Source: Gloeophyllum trabeum ATCC 11539
Taxonomy: Eukaryota > Basidiomycota > Agaricomycetes > Gloeophyllales > Gloeophyllaceae
DNA: 64,000 nt
Reading direction: 5' to 3'
NCBI RefSeq assembly: GCF_000344685.1
Contig: NW_006920421.1
Location: 1,114,446-1,178,445, forward strand
In this document: piece after piece, positions 1 through 15,125 of the stretch
How positions within the stretch are numbered: position 1 is the first letter of the stretch
Layout: the number at the start of each line of letters is the position of its first letter
The notes under the pieces: generated by a model
The model's database searches: none
Told to the model about the DNA's origin: nothing
What the model saw: the letters and a program-made list of their open reading frames with translations, nothing else
Program-made: the position numbers and the translations under genes

Positions 1-1206
1 CCCACCATTGTACGATAAGGTAAGTGAGGACGTTCACACTTCTGTCCCTGCTGTGGTTTCCCGCCGGTCCCGAGTCTGCTCCACTTCGCTGCCGCGTTGT
101 CTGCTTCCCATGGCTTTGGAGCACAGCAGCGTGCAGTGGAAGTTGACGTAGATGCGGGTCCAGACGGCACACGTTCGATCGATCGCGCGTTCCTATCGCA
201 TCTGCCTGACCTCTTCTCTTATACGCAGACTGGGAACATCCTCCTCTCGCGGCTCATGGGCGGCGACGTCCGGCTCAACTCGGAGTGCTTCCACATCGGG
301 CCCAAGGCGTCGCTAGACGCCGCGGTCCGAGAGCTCAAGGATCGTGGGGCAAAGGTGCGTGGGCGTGAGCGTGGTCAGGTCTGTCTGCGTAGCCACGCCC
401 TTCCCCCGGCCCCGCAACCCTGAGCTAAAGCTAAAGCTATTGTTAGCCGTACAGCATCCCGGCGGGGGCGTCCCTGCATCCCCTGGGCGCGCTCGGGTTC
501 GGTGCGTCGTCCTCCCGGATCTGCCTATGGCTATTATTGTGTGATGTTTAGCTAAACCTGTGATCGGCGTTGTCCTTGTACAGTGGACTTTATCGTCGAG
601 CTTGCTGGACAGGAGAAGGACCTCGGCGTATTCTTCGACACGATCGTGGTGTGCTCGGTTACGGGGTCTTCGCACTCGGGGATCGCCGTTGGCGCGCTGT
701 TGGAGGGCCGCGGGCGTAAGGTTATCGGGATCGACGCGAGTGGGCGGCCTGTGGATACGAAGGCGCAGGTAACGTGAGTCTTTCGACGTCCATTATGCTT
801 TTGAGGAGTACGATGCAATTAACGGGTCGACGCAGCAATATAGCGAAGGATACGCTGGCGCTGCTCGATCCGGACGCACGGCTGCCGGACGACGCTGTCG
901 TGCTGGACGAGCGATTCCACGCAGGGATGTACGGAATTCCGGACGAGCAGACCAAGGCAGCGATGCGGCTCGGTGCGCAGCTGGAAGCTTTCATTACCGA
1001 TCCGGTCGTCAGTATTGCTCCACCATTTCCTCGTTGCAGAGCTTGAGACGCTGATTACATTCCTTCTACTCGAATAGTACGAAGGCAAGAGCCTGGCAGG
1101 GTTGATTCACCTTGTCCGGTCAGGTGAAATAGCCCCGTCCAGCAAGGTCCTGTATGTCCATCTAGGCGGACAGCCTGCTCTGAATGCCTACAGCGAAGAG
1201 TTTTGA
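1..1206 (+). CDS. acdS: ACC deaminase / D-cysteine desulfhydrase-type PLP enzyme (5' partial)
   Basis: Fold-type II PLP enzyme of the 1-aminocyclopropane-1-carboxylate deaminase family, which converts ACC to 2-oxobutyrate and ammonia. The window opens inside an exon (ending PLYDK at base 19). Further exons give [16 protein letters not shown] (229-), [18 protein letters not shown] (about 449-510), [19 protein letters not shown] then [18 protein letters not shown] (583-), and [15 protein letters not shown]. The last exon starts [17 protein letters not shown] and ends [19 protein letters not shown] at 1204-1206. The adjacent Tyr-Glu after TDPV matches the catalytic Tyr/Glu pair of true ACC deaminases. 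The PLP lysine lies upstream, outside the window. The first visible intron is about 209 nt, long for this locus. ACC deaminase is favoured, but D-cysteine desulfhydrase cannot be excluded without the N-terminus. Confidence 0.85.
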
Positions 1207-1422
1207 TCGGCGTCTGTGCATAGCAGCTGTAGATACCTTTGGATGGTATCACTTCCGCATGATCATGATGTCTTGCCACGATGCTGGCCTCACACTGGAC
1301 AGTCGAGCAATCCTGTGGACCCTTGATCGGTGGTACAGTTACAATTACAGTTGCAGTGACAGCATTCAAAGTAGCACGGCGTTGAAGCCACAAACATCCT
1401 CGACGATCCGCACCACCATCCG

Positions 1423-2548
1423 TCAATTGCCCGCATTCCCCACCTTGGCAGCCGGGTTGAAAGCGCGCGTAGTGCCCAACTGCAGCGTCCAGGCGATCCC
1501 GCCTAGCACATGTGAGAGGAACGTCTCGTCCTAAATATCAATTGCATTCCATTGTCACAGTCTGCACATTTGCTCCATGGCATACTCGAGTATGGGTGAC
1601 TCACCGACCAGATCTCGATGGAGTGCCCAAGGCCGGTGAAGAAGCTGCGGCCGGCGGTGCCGCCTGGCTGGACGCCCGCGCCGCGTTCTTGGTACCACGC
1701 TACAGTGAGTGTTGAGGTTATTTGGTGTGCGAGGAGATGGATGTGTTTGTTTACCGATGGGGTGCGGTGAGCCATGGTCGAACTTCCTGGGTCCTGGGTC
1801 TATTCATGGAATATGAGTATGAGTCCGGGGAAGATGGAGAAAGGTGTGGAGAACCGACCTTCGTAGCTGGTCTCGTCGGCGGTGATGATGACTTTGGCGC
1901 CGACCTCGCGGGGGTCCGACTTGAAGTTGTACCTGCACCGCAGGGAGGGGTTAACATCCACTTTGCTAGGCCAACAGCGATTATTTCAGTTTGGTGTCGA
2001 ACGCACATTTCGTCCAGCACCCGCCATTTGTCTGGCAGATGTGCGGTGCTGGGGTGCGATTTGTCGATGACTTCCACGACCTTGTGAGGTATGCACGTTA
2101 GGTTGCGGGACGTAGAATGTCGATCCTCTCGTTACTTGCCGACTCTTGGAGCGGCGGATGGTAATCAAAGTACGCCCCGAGCTCCTTGCCCACGCAGGGC
2201 GCGTTCTCGCACGTCGCGGCGGCGCAGTGGATGCCGACGAAGTTCCCTCCGCTATCCAGGTACCTCTGGAACGCCGCTATTCCCTCGTCGTCCAGGACTG
2301 AGATACAAGATCATTCGATATCCATCAAGATTACTCAACGAACGCGACACACCATCCCCACAGCTGTTCAGAAAAATCACAGCGTCGTACTTTGTCAGTA
2401 TGTCATCCCGGAATTGAGTGGTGTCCTCCGTATCGTCAAACTCGACGTTGATAGACGGTCCCTTCTTCTTCAGCGCCTCAATCGAGGCAGGAATCGAGTC
2501 GTGCCGGTAGCCTTTGGTGGCGGAAAACAGCAGGATTCGGGCAGTCAT
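1423..2548 (-). CDS. ThuA-like domain protein, copy 1
   Basis: Protein of the ThuA family (trehalose-utilisation type, class I glutamine amidotransferase-like fold); biochemical function in fungi is not established. The N-terminus MTARILLFSATKGYRHDSIP is at 2548. It is followed by a beta-strand ending YDAVIFLNSCGDG, then in later exons VAWYQERGAGVQPGGTAGRS and FFTGLGHSIEIW, the typical family C-terminal block. The last exon reads ETFLSHVLGGIAWTLQLG and ends KVGNAGN-stop at 1423-1425. No signal peptide is visible at this ATG, unlike the neighbouring copy; an upstream exon supplying one was looked for and not found. It lies head-to-tail with copy 2 and shares its order of blocks, so the pair is a tandem duplication. 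The 5' end is the least certain part. Confidence 0.82.
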
Positions 2549-3056
2549 CGTCGTCGCTGTCTGGTGAGATGACGAGCGTGGTCCCGCTTGCCTGCGACCG
2601 TGTACAAGCCTGAGAGCGGGGAAAGTGCGGGAAATTGCGCCATATGACCATGCCTGAGATACCTCCTCGGCGTCATCGGGGAGATATTGTACACTTTGCT
2701 ATATTTCACATGGGTAATTGTCCGTGCAAGTTGACGTCGATCGCAAGTCTCCGTACATTGATACCACGTGCCTTGCACAGCTTTCTGCACTCGGCGGCTT
2801 CGAAACACTGCCACTGGTCCTTGGACTTCAAGCTTCAGTCGACTCCCTGATATATGGCCATTACAGAGACCCCACTACTATCCACTATGGCCGCCCTCTG
2901 GGAAACGAATCTTCGTTAATTCCGATTACTGGTACGAGGCTCTATTGGGTTTCCTGTAGTCAACCGCCTGATCCAGATGTCGAATGGCAAATACTATTAG
3001 CAAATCAATAGACTGCATGTAGGGTACGAGAAGGATTGCCAGACGGATAGACCATA
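2549..3056. other. intergenic, tandem ThuA pair
   Basis: About 500 bp between the start of ThuA copy 1 and the end of ThuA copy 2, both on the minus strand. It should hold the copy 1 promoter. No conserved coding exon, repeat or clear TATA element was seen. Confidence 0.4.
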
Positions 3057-4640
3057 TTATAGGAAAAATATCGTGAGAAGTAGGCTCAGAACAATACCCC
3101 CGTTCAACCATGATTCAAATTGGGCTTGTGAACTAGAGCCAGAACGAGAAGTGGGTAATACAAATTATCAAGCTGATTCTTCAGGAACAGTATGACACGA
3201 CTCACCCCGACGTCTTCCCCGACTGACTCGCGGTGGGAGCACTAGAGACCGACGAAGACGTGCTCGATGCACCGGGATTCCCGACCTGGGCGCTCGTGTT
3301 GAACGCCAGCGTCGTATTGGCCTGCAGCGTCCAGGTGATCCCCCCCAGGACGTGGGCAAGGAAGAGCTCATCCTATTTATGGCCCGATTCGACGCAGTTA
3401 GGCAGAGTTCTTATGCGAGACGCACCCGCCATGTTTCGTTCAAGTGGCCCAAGCTTGTGTAGAAGCTCCGTCCAGCGGTGCCATTGCTCTGCACACCCGC
3501 GCCGTGCTCCTGGTACCATGCTATGATGTTCTCAGTGGATCGGCGCGGCCGACAAGGATAGCGGGAGGACGCACCTGTAGGGTGAGGCATTCCCTGGTCA
3601 TAGTTCCGCGGGCCAGGGTCTGCAAAAGGTACAGCTGAATACATGACCCGTGCAGCCAGTCACGAAGCATTACCTGAATAGCTCGATTCGTCAGCGGATA
3701 GTGCGACGACAGCACCTACGGCGCGAGGATCGGATTTGAAATTATACCTGGAGAAGGTGAAGGAGGCTTGTCATTCGCGCGCAAGGTGCGAGTGGCGCCA
3801 CTCACATCTCGTCCAGGACGTGCCACTGAGCGGGAAGCATGCTCGTACTGGGATGCGAACCATCGATCACATTGATAGTCTGAGAGGTAGCCTATCAATG
3901 AGTCCGTACATTGCAGAGTACACTGCGAAGGACGTACGGCGTTCGTTAGTTCAGGGTGATAGTCGAAGAAAGCCCCTTCAAGCCAGCCGCTGGTAAGCCC
4001 TCCTAGTCCGCACACGCAGCCCAGCAGACCAAGCATTCACCAATTTCCCGACCATACCAGGTCGTATTCCGTAAACAGTCCGACGCAGAGTGGACGCCCA
4101 CGAAGTTGCCCCCAAGGTCCAGGTACCTTTGGAACGCCGCCTTGCCTTCGTCGTCCAGAACTGCCCAGTCAAAACAAATCAGAATCCCTATTTGTATAAT
4201 TGCATATATATCTCGGGAGCCCGGGAGCAGATCTGCCTGGCTGAGATCATGCTCAGATTCAGATTCGCCTCTTGACAGGAAGGCAATCTGGCAGAGAACC
4301 ACCAGCGCGAGTACATACTGGCAGCCCGTCCGCGTCGACGTCGTCCGAAGAAGCCCCTTCACCCACCTTCTCCCGTATTATCCAGGAATAGAACCGCATC
4401 ATACTGCTTAAGATTATCGTCCGTGAACTGGCTTTGATCTTCCGTGTTGTCAAAAGACACATTAATAGAGGAGCCCTTCCCCTTCAGGGCGTCGATAGCG
4501 GTAGGGATGGAATCATGGCGAAAGTCTCGAGTGGCAGAGTAAATCAGAATGCGAGCGGTATTAGAAGCAGCTTGTACAGCGATTAAAGGAAGTAAGCATA
4601 GTGGTAGAGTAAGGAAGCCTAGTTTCAGAAGACCTGTCAT
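3057..4640 (-). CDS. Secreted ThuA-like protein, copy 2, with probable GPI-anchor tail
   Basis: ThuA-family paralog of the downstream gene. It starts MTGLLKLGFLTLPLCLLPLI followed by AVQAAS, a signal peptide, then TARILIYSATRDFRHDSIP. Middle exons contain DDEGKAAFQRYLDLGGNFVG with VHSASDC, and AWYQEHGAGVQSNGTAGRSF then YTSLGHLNETW. The exon ending FNTSAQVGNPGASSTSSSVS and a Ser/Thr-rich run would stop at 3203-3205. A GTGAGT donor overlaps that stop, and splicing 3206-3133 (74 nt, phase kept) adds a tail ending WLNGGIVLSLLLTIFFL-stop at 3057-3059. A Ser/Thr linker, small residues and a hydrophobic end look like a GPI-attachment signal. The gene model is good; the last exon is an inference from splice phase. 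Confidence 0.8.
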
Positions 4641-4933
4641 GGAACCAAGAAATAGATCGCCTCTGGCGATTCAAGAAGGATGTTGGAAAGCAAGCAGTAG
4701 CACCGAAGGCTGTCATAGTGGAGGATCTTCAGATTCCGCGAATTCGCGCTTTAGCGCCCACGTGTTGGCGTTCAGTCAAGAGACCGGAACCTCAGCTTGC
4801 AAAGCACAATCGCGGTAGAGGTGGGCATGCAAATGTATTATATATTTCGAGGATATCTGTGCAGATTCTGGTGGGTATCGATGCAGATGGGGTACATACA
4901 CGAAGCAAACCAAGGGTGGAGGGGACCAGACTC

Positions 4934-6827
4934 TCATTGTTGCCTGCAATCTGGTTCGCCGCCCATGCCAGGGTGGAAATCATCTTCGTCCTCGTCCTCG
5001 TCTTCCCATCCATCTTCGTCCTCGCCAAACTGCGATGCAAAGCCGCCGTCAAAGAAATTCGACCCAGCCGGGAAAGACCTCTCACGCACATCGGCAATGT
5101 CACATTCCTCGTAGTCCGCCTCGTGCACTACGGCCGGCAGCGGGTCTACCTCCGCCTTCTTGGGTGGAAGCAGTTTTTCCAGGGCCTACAGGAATATCGG
5201 CGAAAAGTGTCAGCTTGTATACCGTGCTCCCAACCCGTCAGTGCAACGTACCGCCCGATCAGTCGACCGCAGCCATTCTTCGTCTGGCATTTCTACTTGC
5301 ATGACAACGTACAAATCACCCTTCTCATCGGGGCGCTTGTATGTTGGCATTCCCTCCCCTCGCAGCACAATTGTATCGCCAAACTTGACTACCTTACCAG
5401 GTGGGCTCGACACTCGGACACCGCGCCCATCAAGATGGGTGATCAGCACCCGCGAGAAACCAAGAAGAGCTTCTGACAGGGTGATCTTGACTGTCGCCAG
5501 GAGGTCGTTGCCAGAGCGTTCAAAAGACTCGTGCTGTTTTAATTTGAGAACAAACACGACGTCTCCAGGGGGACTCCCGGGCTGGCGGAATTAGGAGCGT
5601 CAGATCGCAGCAAGACATCATCATTAGAACAAGGATGAGAGTACCGTTTGGTCACCAGCGCCCGCAAGGACGATCCTCTGGCGGTCGGACATGCCCTTTT
5701 CAATGTGGATTTCTTGTCGCGTCTTCTCCTTGACCGTCTTCTCCCCTTTACATTTTTTGCACCTTGAACAAGATTCAGGACATTTGTCCTAAACTGCATG
5801 CCAAGCGGCCCACACCTGTCTTTCTCTCGCAGTTTCTCTCCTTCCCCGTCGCACTCGGAACACACAGCCCTTGACGTCGCTAACTGTGAAGGGCCAATCT
5901 AGGGCGACATCGGACACTAGTTGTATCGCGAGAAATTTGTTGGCCGCGTACCTGACTGTGTACATAAGTCCAGCCCTTGCCCTCACACTTGACACATTTC
6001 CTAGGCTTTGCACTTCCACGTGCACCGGACCTGACGAATGGATTACCGTCAAATCGAGCACGAACGGGAAGCGGACGACGCACCCTTTACACGACTCACA
6101 GACAACCTCTCTCTCCATGTTCATCTTCACAGACTTGCCGTTATATAAATCCTCCAATGTGACATCGTACTCGATAATCGAGTCCTGGGAGCCTCTCCGC
6201 CGTCCTGACCTAGGACCACCGCCAAAGTCGAATGAGAACATGCCGGGACCCCCTCCCCCGAAGAATTCTGCGAAGATGTCTGCAGGGTCCATCCCTGGTG
6301 GTCCACCTCCTTTGCCTCCCCGCCCTGCCACACCATCCATCCCATAGGAGTCGTACACTTCGCGCTTATTGGGATCACTTAAGATCTCATACCTGTGAGC
6401 AGCAACCACGGTAAGTACGGAAAAGGGGCGGCAAGGGCGCATCCTAGTACGAACGCAGCGGCCATTTCTTGGAACTTCTGGCTTGCTTCGGGATCATTGG
6501 GGTTCTGAGCAAACAGCATGAGGTTGCGAACGTCGCATGATAGTACGACATACCTTGTCCTGTAATAAAGTGCTTACTATGACGATACAGCACCTCGAGG
6601 AGCAGGAGAACTCACTGGATGATGTTCTTTTGCCTGTGAGTAAGTGAGCCCAAGGGTCGAGGACGCGGTAAATATCTAAGTGACCTTTTTCCGATACGCC
6701 TTCTTGATTTCATCTGCAACATGAATCCTTGGTAAGGTCTAGAAGTCAAGAATACCCTATCTGGCGCACCTTCACTTGCGTCCACCGAGACTCCGAGAAG
6801 CTCGTAAAGCTCTACTTCGACTGGCAC
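4934..6827 (-). CDS. Type I (class A) DnaJ/Hsp40 co-chaperone
   Basis: Hsp70 co-chaperone with full class A architecture. The J domain starts MPVEVELYELLGV; a first intron restores EDEIKKAYRKK, and YEILSDPNKREVYDSYG closes the domain. A Gly/Phe-rich linker follows (DIFAEFFGGGGPGMFSFDFG). The zinc-binding region has four CxxCxGxG-like motifs: CESCKGSG, CVKCEGKG, CSECDGEG and a weaker CKKCKGEK. The client-binding C-terminal domains include VVFVLKLKQHESFERSGNDL and GEGMPTYKRPDEKGDLYVV. A long acidic stretch (EDEDGWEDEDEDEDDF) precedes the end, EPDCRQQ-stop at 4934-4936. The last four residues, C-R-Q-Q, resemble a farnesylation CaaX box ending in Gln, as in Ydj1. It resembles the Ydj1/Xdj1 group of cytosolic or ER-face co-chaperones. 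Confidence 0.93.
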
Positions 6828-7410
6828 TACCGGAAGTCATTCTCTGCCGCAGGTAGCTTCAGTCTCCTACCGAATAAGACTCACTTTCGTAGCACAAGTC
6901 GAAGACGGAAGCGAGCCAAAGGCGAGCAAGGCTCAGGGAGATGCACCCAATGCAGCAGCCACGCGACGCAACGTTCCCACGGTTAAATTTCTTGAAATTC
7001 GCGAACTTTGCATTTGCGCTGCTACCTCCGCCACCAAGCTGGACCAGCGAGACTGTCTGGACACAGCGAAGGGGATGCGTTCCAAGGTGAGCGTCTTTGA
7101 CATACTGATTTAGTGGCTGCATGATGCTCTCGAAACCTTATCTACATTGTCAGACTGGACATGTCCAGGCGTGACGACTTCAACTTCGTCCTGATCCCAT
7201 TTACTTCTTTGACATTCTTTTCAATGCCCTTGTGTACCCCTAACTGATTCATTGGGCACCAGATCACTGCTTGCCGTATGCAATGCAACTTGGTCTAGGC
7301 ATATAATTACATTGACAATTCTGTTTACGTCTCCACTGGCCATCAGTTGCGCCATTTCCAGTTGACTATGTTGCGCACAATGCCTAATGTACTGTATTAG
7401 CTGCATACCA
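6828..7410. promoter_or_regulatory. divergent intergenic region, DnaJ / rcm1
   Basis: 583 bp between divergently transcribed DnaJ and Rcm1 genes, presumably carrying both promoters. Short open frames here start at non-ATG codons or lack conserved content. No heat-shock element array was recognised with confidence. Confidence 0.4.
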
Positions 7411-9295
7411 ATGAATTTCTATTTTCAAGCCGCTAAGACTCTCGATCGTCTCGACGCAAAGCAAGGCTCGATTAAGGGCACTCTGGCGACGCTCCCCGAG
7501 AAAGACAGGAAACGAACTGCGGCCCTAGTCATCGAGACTCTCAAATGTGAGTTACCTAGACATAAGGCGTCTTTTGGGGCTCAACCACTTTCAGACAAGG
7601 CAGTCCTAACCGATGTCGTCGTTGCTTCGAAACTATTGAAAGAAGAAAAGAAAATCACGACCCTCAACCTCGCCTTAGTCCTGGTACACGACCTTCTGCT
7701 CTCGAACGGCATTGAAGCGGGGGACGGCCCGATAAAGGCAGCTATCCTCCGGCACAAAACCAGACTTCACAGCGAGTTCCAAAGACTCAAGATTAAACGG
7801 GGTGCGAAGTCGAACCAAGAACTGGCCCAACCGGAGGATCCTCGAGCAGGTCTGTCTTAGCACAAGTCCTTTCTGTGGCGTATCCCTCAACGTCATTATC
7901 ATTCTGTACAGTCAAGATTCCCCGTTACGTACGAGTCAACACCCTGCTCTGGACCGCGGAGGAAGCAATCCAGTCATTCATCTCTCGCGGATTCACACCG
8001 TCGGAGTCTGTATCAAGGTAGTGCAATCCGGATGTCTGCAGCTCCGTGCATCACTTTATTCTCCTTTCAGAAAAGAGTTTGCCCAAGATCAACACGTTCC
8101 GAATCTTTTTCTGTTCTCCTCGCAGACCCAGTTCCAGGAGGACCCTGCGTACAAGGCCGGGAAGCTCATTCTCCAAGACAAGGCCTCATGCTTCCCCGCC
8201 CTCGTCCTGGCACCACCATCTTCGGATGACGGCGCGGTCATCGATGCTACGGCCGCTCCTGGCAATAAAACCTCACATCTCAGTGCGCTAATGAAGGGTA
8301 AAGGCAGGGTGAGAGCCATTCATATTTAACTTCCAGACTCTCAGATAAGCCTATTTATGTCATTCTAGCTTTTCGCATTCGAACGGGATCAGAAGCGTTT
8401 CTCCACGCTGCAGGGAATGCTCAGAAAGGCCGGGTGCAAAAACGTAGAGACCATCAACGCCGATTTCTTGAGTGTGTCTCCTGATGACAAGAAGTACGCT
8501 GCCGTAACACACATGTTAGTGTCTCCATTCAAGCCCACCGGTCGTCCTACTGAGACAACCCAATCTCGCAGTCTGCTGGATCCTTCATGCAGCGGATCTG
8601 GCATCGTAAACCGATTAGATTATCTCTTGGAACGAGGTATGTGTTGTTAGGACTCTGTTCGTCTTGTATTGATCGGCAATCACAAGAGGATGAGAACGAA
8701 GCAGTAGATACAGAGCGCCTGAACAAGCTCTCCGGGTTCCAACTTAGCATGATCAGACATGCCATGAAATGTGAGAGTAATTTGAGCTTTCGCTGTGCGT
8801 TTCCACTTATGTCGCTCCAGTTCCCGGGGTCGTTAAGATCGCCTACTCGACTTGTAGTATTCACGCAGCAGAGAACGAGCGGGTTGTATGCCAGGCACTA
8901 AATTCTGAGGAGGCCCAGGCTTCCAACTATAAGCTCGCGCCGAAGGAAATGGTTTTACCTGATTGGCCCCGTAGGGGCATTCCTGAAGAAATGGATGATG
9001 CTGGTGAGAGTTTTGACTGCGACTCTTTACAACTACCGCTCCTCATCATACGTACTTAGAACAAGCCCCGTCTGTCATACGTTGTCGTCCTGGGGATGAT
9101 GCCACGAATGGGTTCTTCGTGGCATGCTTCATCAAGTCTGAACAGCGTGAGATAAGGGACATCGGCGCCAATACTGAGAAAAGGAAGGCGCAATCCGGTC
9201 TCGACGATACACATGAGGACGTAACTCCAGCGCGCAATGATAATGCCGATGGGAAGCGCAAGGAAAAGGGGAAGAAAAGACGGAGAACCTCTTGA
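7411..9295 (+). CDS. rcm1: 25S rRNA (cytosine-C5)-methyltransferase, Rcm1/NSUN5 type
   Basis: SAM-dependent RNA m5C methyltransferase of the NOL1/NOP2/SUN family that modifies large-subunit rRNA in the nucleolus. It starts MNFYFQAAKTLDRLDAKQGS at 7411, the conserved N-terminus of this subfamily. Visible blocks are IPRYVRVNTLLW, the SAM-binding region AVIDATAAPGNKTSHLSAL, LFAFERDQKRFSTLQ, and motif IV DPSCSGSG with its cysteine. Motif VI YSTCSIHAAENE carries the catalytic cysteine. The protein ends in a lysine/arginine-rich tail (KGKKRRRTS-stop at 9293-9295) consistent with nucleolar localisation. Several introns of about 50-60 nt interrupt it. The gene is divergent from DnaJ and convergent with the BBP gene. 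Confidence 0.94.
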
Positions 9296-9604
9296 CGTCG
9301 AAGTTGCGATGACGACCTACTACATGGACAATTTATGCATCTCGAAGGAGAGCTTACTCGTAGAGTACAAGACGTGAATAATAACCGGTCAGTTACATTG
9401 CCAAAGGGGAACAAGGGAGAAAGGCCTAAAAAGCTACAGTTAGCCGAATGTGAGCCGGATAATCTACATGGTGGAGGCCTCTGCACCAAGGACCAGTTAA
9501 CAGAGACGGATGAAAAGGATCAATGGTCCGAGTCAGTCGGAGTGTAAGCCGGGTGAGGACGAGGATTGGGAGAGGATTTAGTGTTACCGATTCTTCCTTG
9601 AGCT
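9296..9604. other. convergent 3' intergenic region
   Basis: About 310 bp between the stop codons of rcm1 (+) and BBP (-). It is expected to contain both 3' UTRs. No gene or repeat seen. Confidence 0.4.
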
Positions 9605-11478
9605 TTAATGCGTCGGAGTCATAGTTTGCTGCTGCGCGTATTGGTTCTGGTAGTATTGGGCGTAATTCGCAGAGTAATCTTGAGTCTGTTGCGGGTAAGC
9701 CCCTCCTTGTGAATAACCTTGAGTGCCCCAGCCGGCGCCGTAGCCTCCCGCTGCCCCCGCATAACCTCCGTAACCACCTTGAGGCGCAGGGTATCCAGCC
9801 TGCTGAGGAGGATTTGTGGGAACGCTGTTGATCCAAGCTTCTGGACGACGCCAAGGAGGGATATTAGAGCCACCAGCAGTGATATCATGACCAGCGGACG
9901 CCATCCACGGGCCGCTCCCTCCACCACCGTTACCGCGATTCCCAGTTTCTCCCAACTCCGCCATGAGGCTGGCGTACTCCGAATCAAATCCACCTCTCCC
10001 CATGGGCGGGGACGGTCCTGGCGGCGGTCCGCCTGCCCCTAGCATAGCGTTAGGATCTTTGTTAGCAACACAGTCTCGTGCCATATGCCCAGCGCTTCCA
10101 CAGACACGGCAGATGATGTTCGCAGTGAAATTTCTCTGCTCCGGACAGTCGTACTTCCGGTGGCCAACGTTACCGCAGTTCTGGCAGACCTGGTTTTCAT
10201 CATCTCGGAGGGTACCGTTCAGAGCCGCAAGCTCACGCAGCTGATTCCGCTTGTGATCATTTTGCCCCTCAGGGGTAGATGCCGCCTAGAACACTATCAG
10301 GACCAGAGCGGGCAAAAAATGCAAGTGGCGCACTTACAGTTTCAATGACTTTGTTAATTGCTTTAACGCACGCGGCCACCTTCTCGGGGGTGTCAGCAGT
10401 AACAAGACAGTGGAGGTCCTCTTCAGCATCTTCTGCGTACTGTTCCGGCCGTGCTTTGCCCTCTTTGACACTGCCCTTTCCCCTGATACTGATTTTCGCC
10501 CCGCTTTCTCTCTCCATCTTCTTCAAGCTGTTGCCACGAGGACCGACGAGCAGCCCGAAGAAGTTAATTTCAGGGAACTCTTTCACGGGAATATAGACCT
10601 TCTCGGAAGGGCGCTGCGACCTCTTTTGCTGATGATATTCGACAGGCGGACGGAAATTGGGATCGTTTTTCATGGCGCGTTCGACAAGTCTCACGCGCTC
10701 CTCTTCGAGCTTCTTACGGTAACGCACTTCACGAGTGTTAGTCCTACGTCCATGAGCATCATATGTTGGGGGCGGGGAAGGAGACCTAATCGTGCATAAA
10801 GAGGGTGAGTGGATGAACTCCTCAGTACCAGACCAGGGCTAAGACGTACCGTTCTTTCTCAGGCGGAATGAAGTCGTTGAGCCGTAATTTACGGTTGATC
10901 TCCTCCAGCCTGAGATGAATGGCATAGTTGTCGAGCTGAGCTTGAGAGACACCATTAGCAGCGATGGCTGTGGGCAATCCTGGGATCTCTGTCTTTGCAT
11001 CACCCCAGCGGCTACGACGTTTACGAGGACCGGAATCAGCTAATGTAAAGGATGTGAGGAAACAACGGTTGGTTAGTGTCAGTACGCAGGTCAGTAATCA
11101 GAGTTAATGATTATCCACGCCGAAGCACGTATAATCTAAGTCGAATCGCGCGACATCGCTGTGATGATTCCGGAACGAAGGATGTGAGAATACCCCCGGT
11201 AATGCGAGACTCACTCTTTCCATCCGTGGATCCAGGAGTATCCTCCCTATCTCTCCTGGGACTTTCCTGGTGGTTTTGCGGCTGCTGACGGGGAAAAGCA
11301 GAAGGCGATGGTTGAGCGAGCTGAGGCGGCGCTGTTTCTTCAGTAGGTGCTGGACCGAACCTCCTCCTGGTCCCCAGAGGAACTACAACACAGTATTAGT
11401 TGCATATAAAGCAGAGGTTTTATGCTGAGACTCACTTTCATTTGTACCAGTTACTTCACTTGTTGCGCGTTTCCACAT
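9605..11478 (-). CDS. MSL5: Branchpoint-bridging protein (BBP/SF1/Msl5)
   Basis: Splicing factor that binds the intron branchpoint in early spliceosome assembly. It starts [14 protein letters not shown] at 11478. An N-terminal ULM-like motif, RKRRSRWGD, is the part that contacts U2AF large subunit in SF1. Then come [17 protein letters not shown] and the KH-QUA2 core: [20 protein letters not shown] followed by [20 protein letters not shown]. Two CCHC zinc knuckles follow ([14 protein letters not shown] and [14 protein letters not shown]). The C-terminus is Pro/Gly/Tyr-rich with [20 protein letters not shown] repeats and ends QTMTPTH-stop at 9605-9607. Domain order and length match fungal BBP. 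It is divergent from the XPB gene, 285 bp away. Confidence 0.95.
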
Positions 11479-11763
11479 TTTGACAAGAAGAATAGATGGA
11501 GTAAAACTCAAGAAAAGGTAAACGTGAGATGAGCGTAGCTCGGACGCGGAACACGACGAAGGAGCAGACGTCGCTGTCGTTGCGTGGCCCTTTTTTGAAG
11601 CGCCGACTCGCTTACTAAGTCGAGTGCGCTTCTCGCGTCCTGTCTAAGTTCGTAGCTTCAAGCTGTCCGAGCCACATCCACCGACCTTACTGCCCTGTTG
11701 CTGACTGTAGACTTTCATCGCTGGATATTGCTGTTGGATTTTGTCTGGAGGTAGAGAGATCGT
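11479..11763. promoter_or_regulatory. divergent promoter, BBP / XPB
   Basis: 285 bp between the first codons of two divergently transcribed housekeeping genes. A shared bidirectional promoter is inferred from layout only; no specific element is claimed. Confidence 0.45.

Positions 11764-15125
<3,362 letters not shown>

Noticed and set aside
2549..2814. Signal-peptide exon for ThuA copy 1
   Set aside because: Upstream ATGs read in other frames or hit stops; no hydrophobic leader found.
4718..5476. 252-codon plus-strand frame
   Set aside because: Lies antisense to conserved exons of the DnaJ gene; no family content.
6859..7122. Minus-strand frame upstream of DnaJ
   Set aside because: No conserved content; sits in a divergent promoter region.
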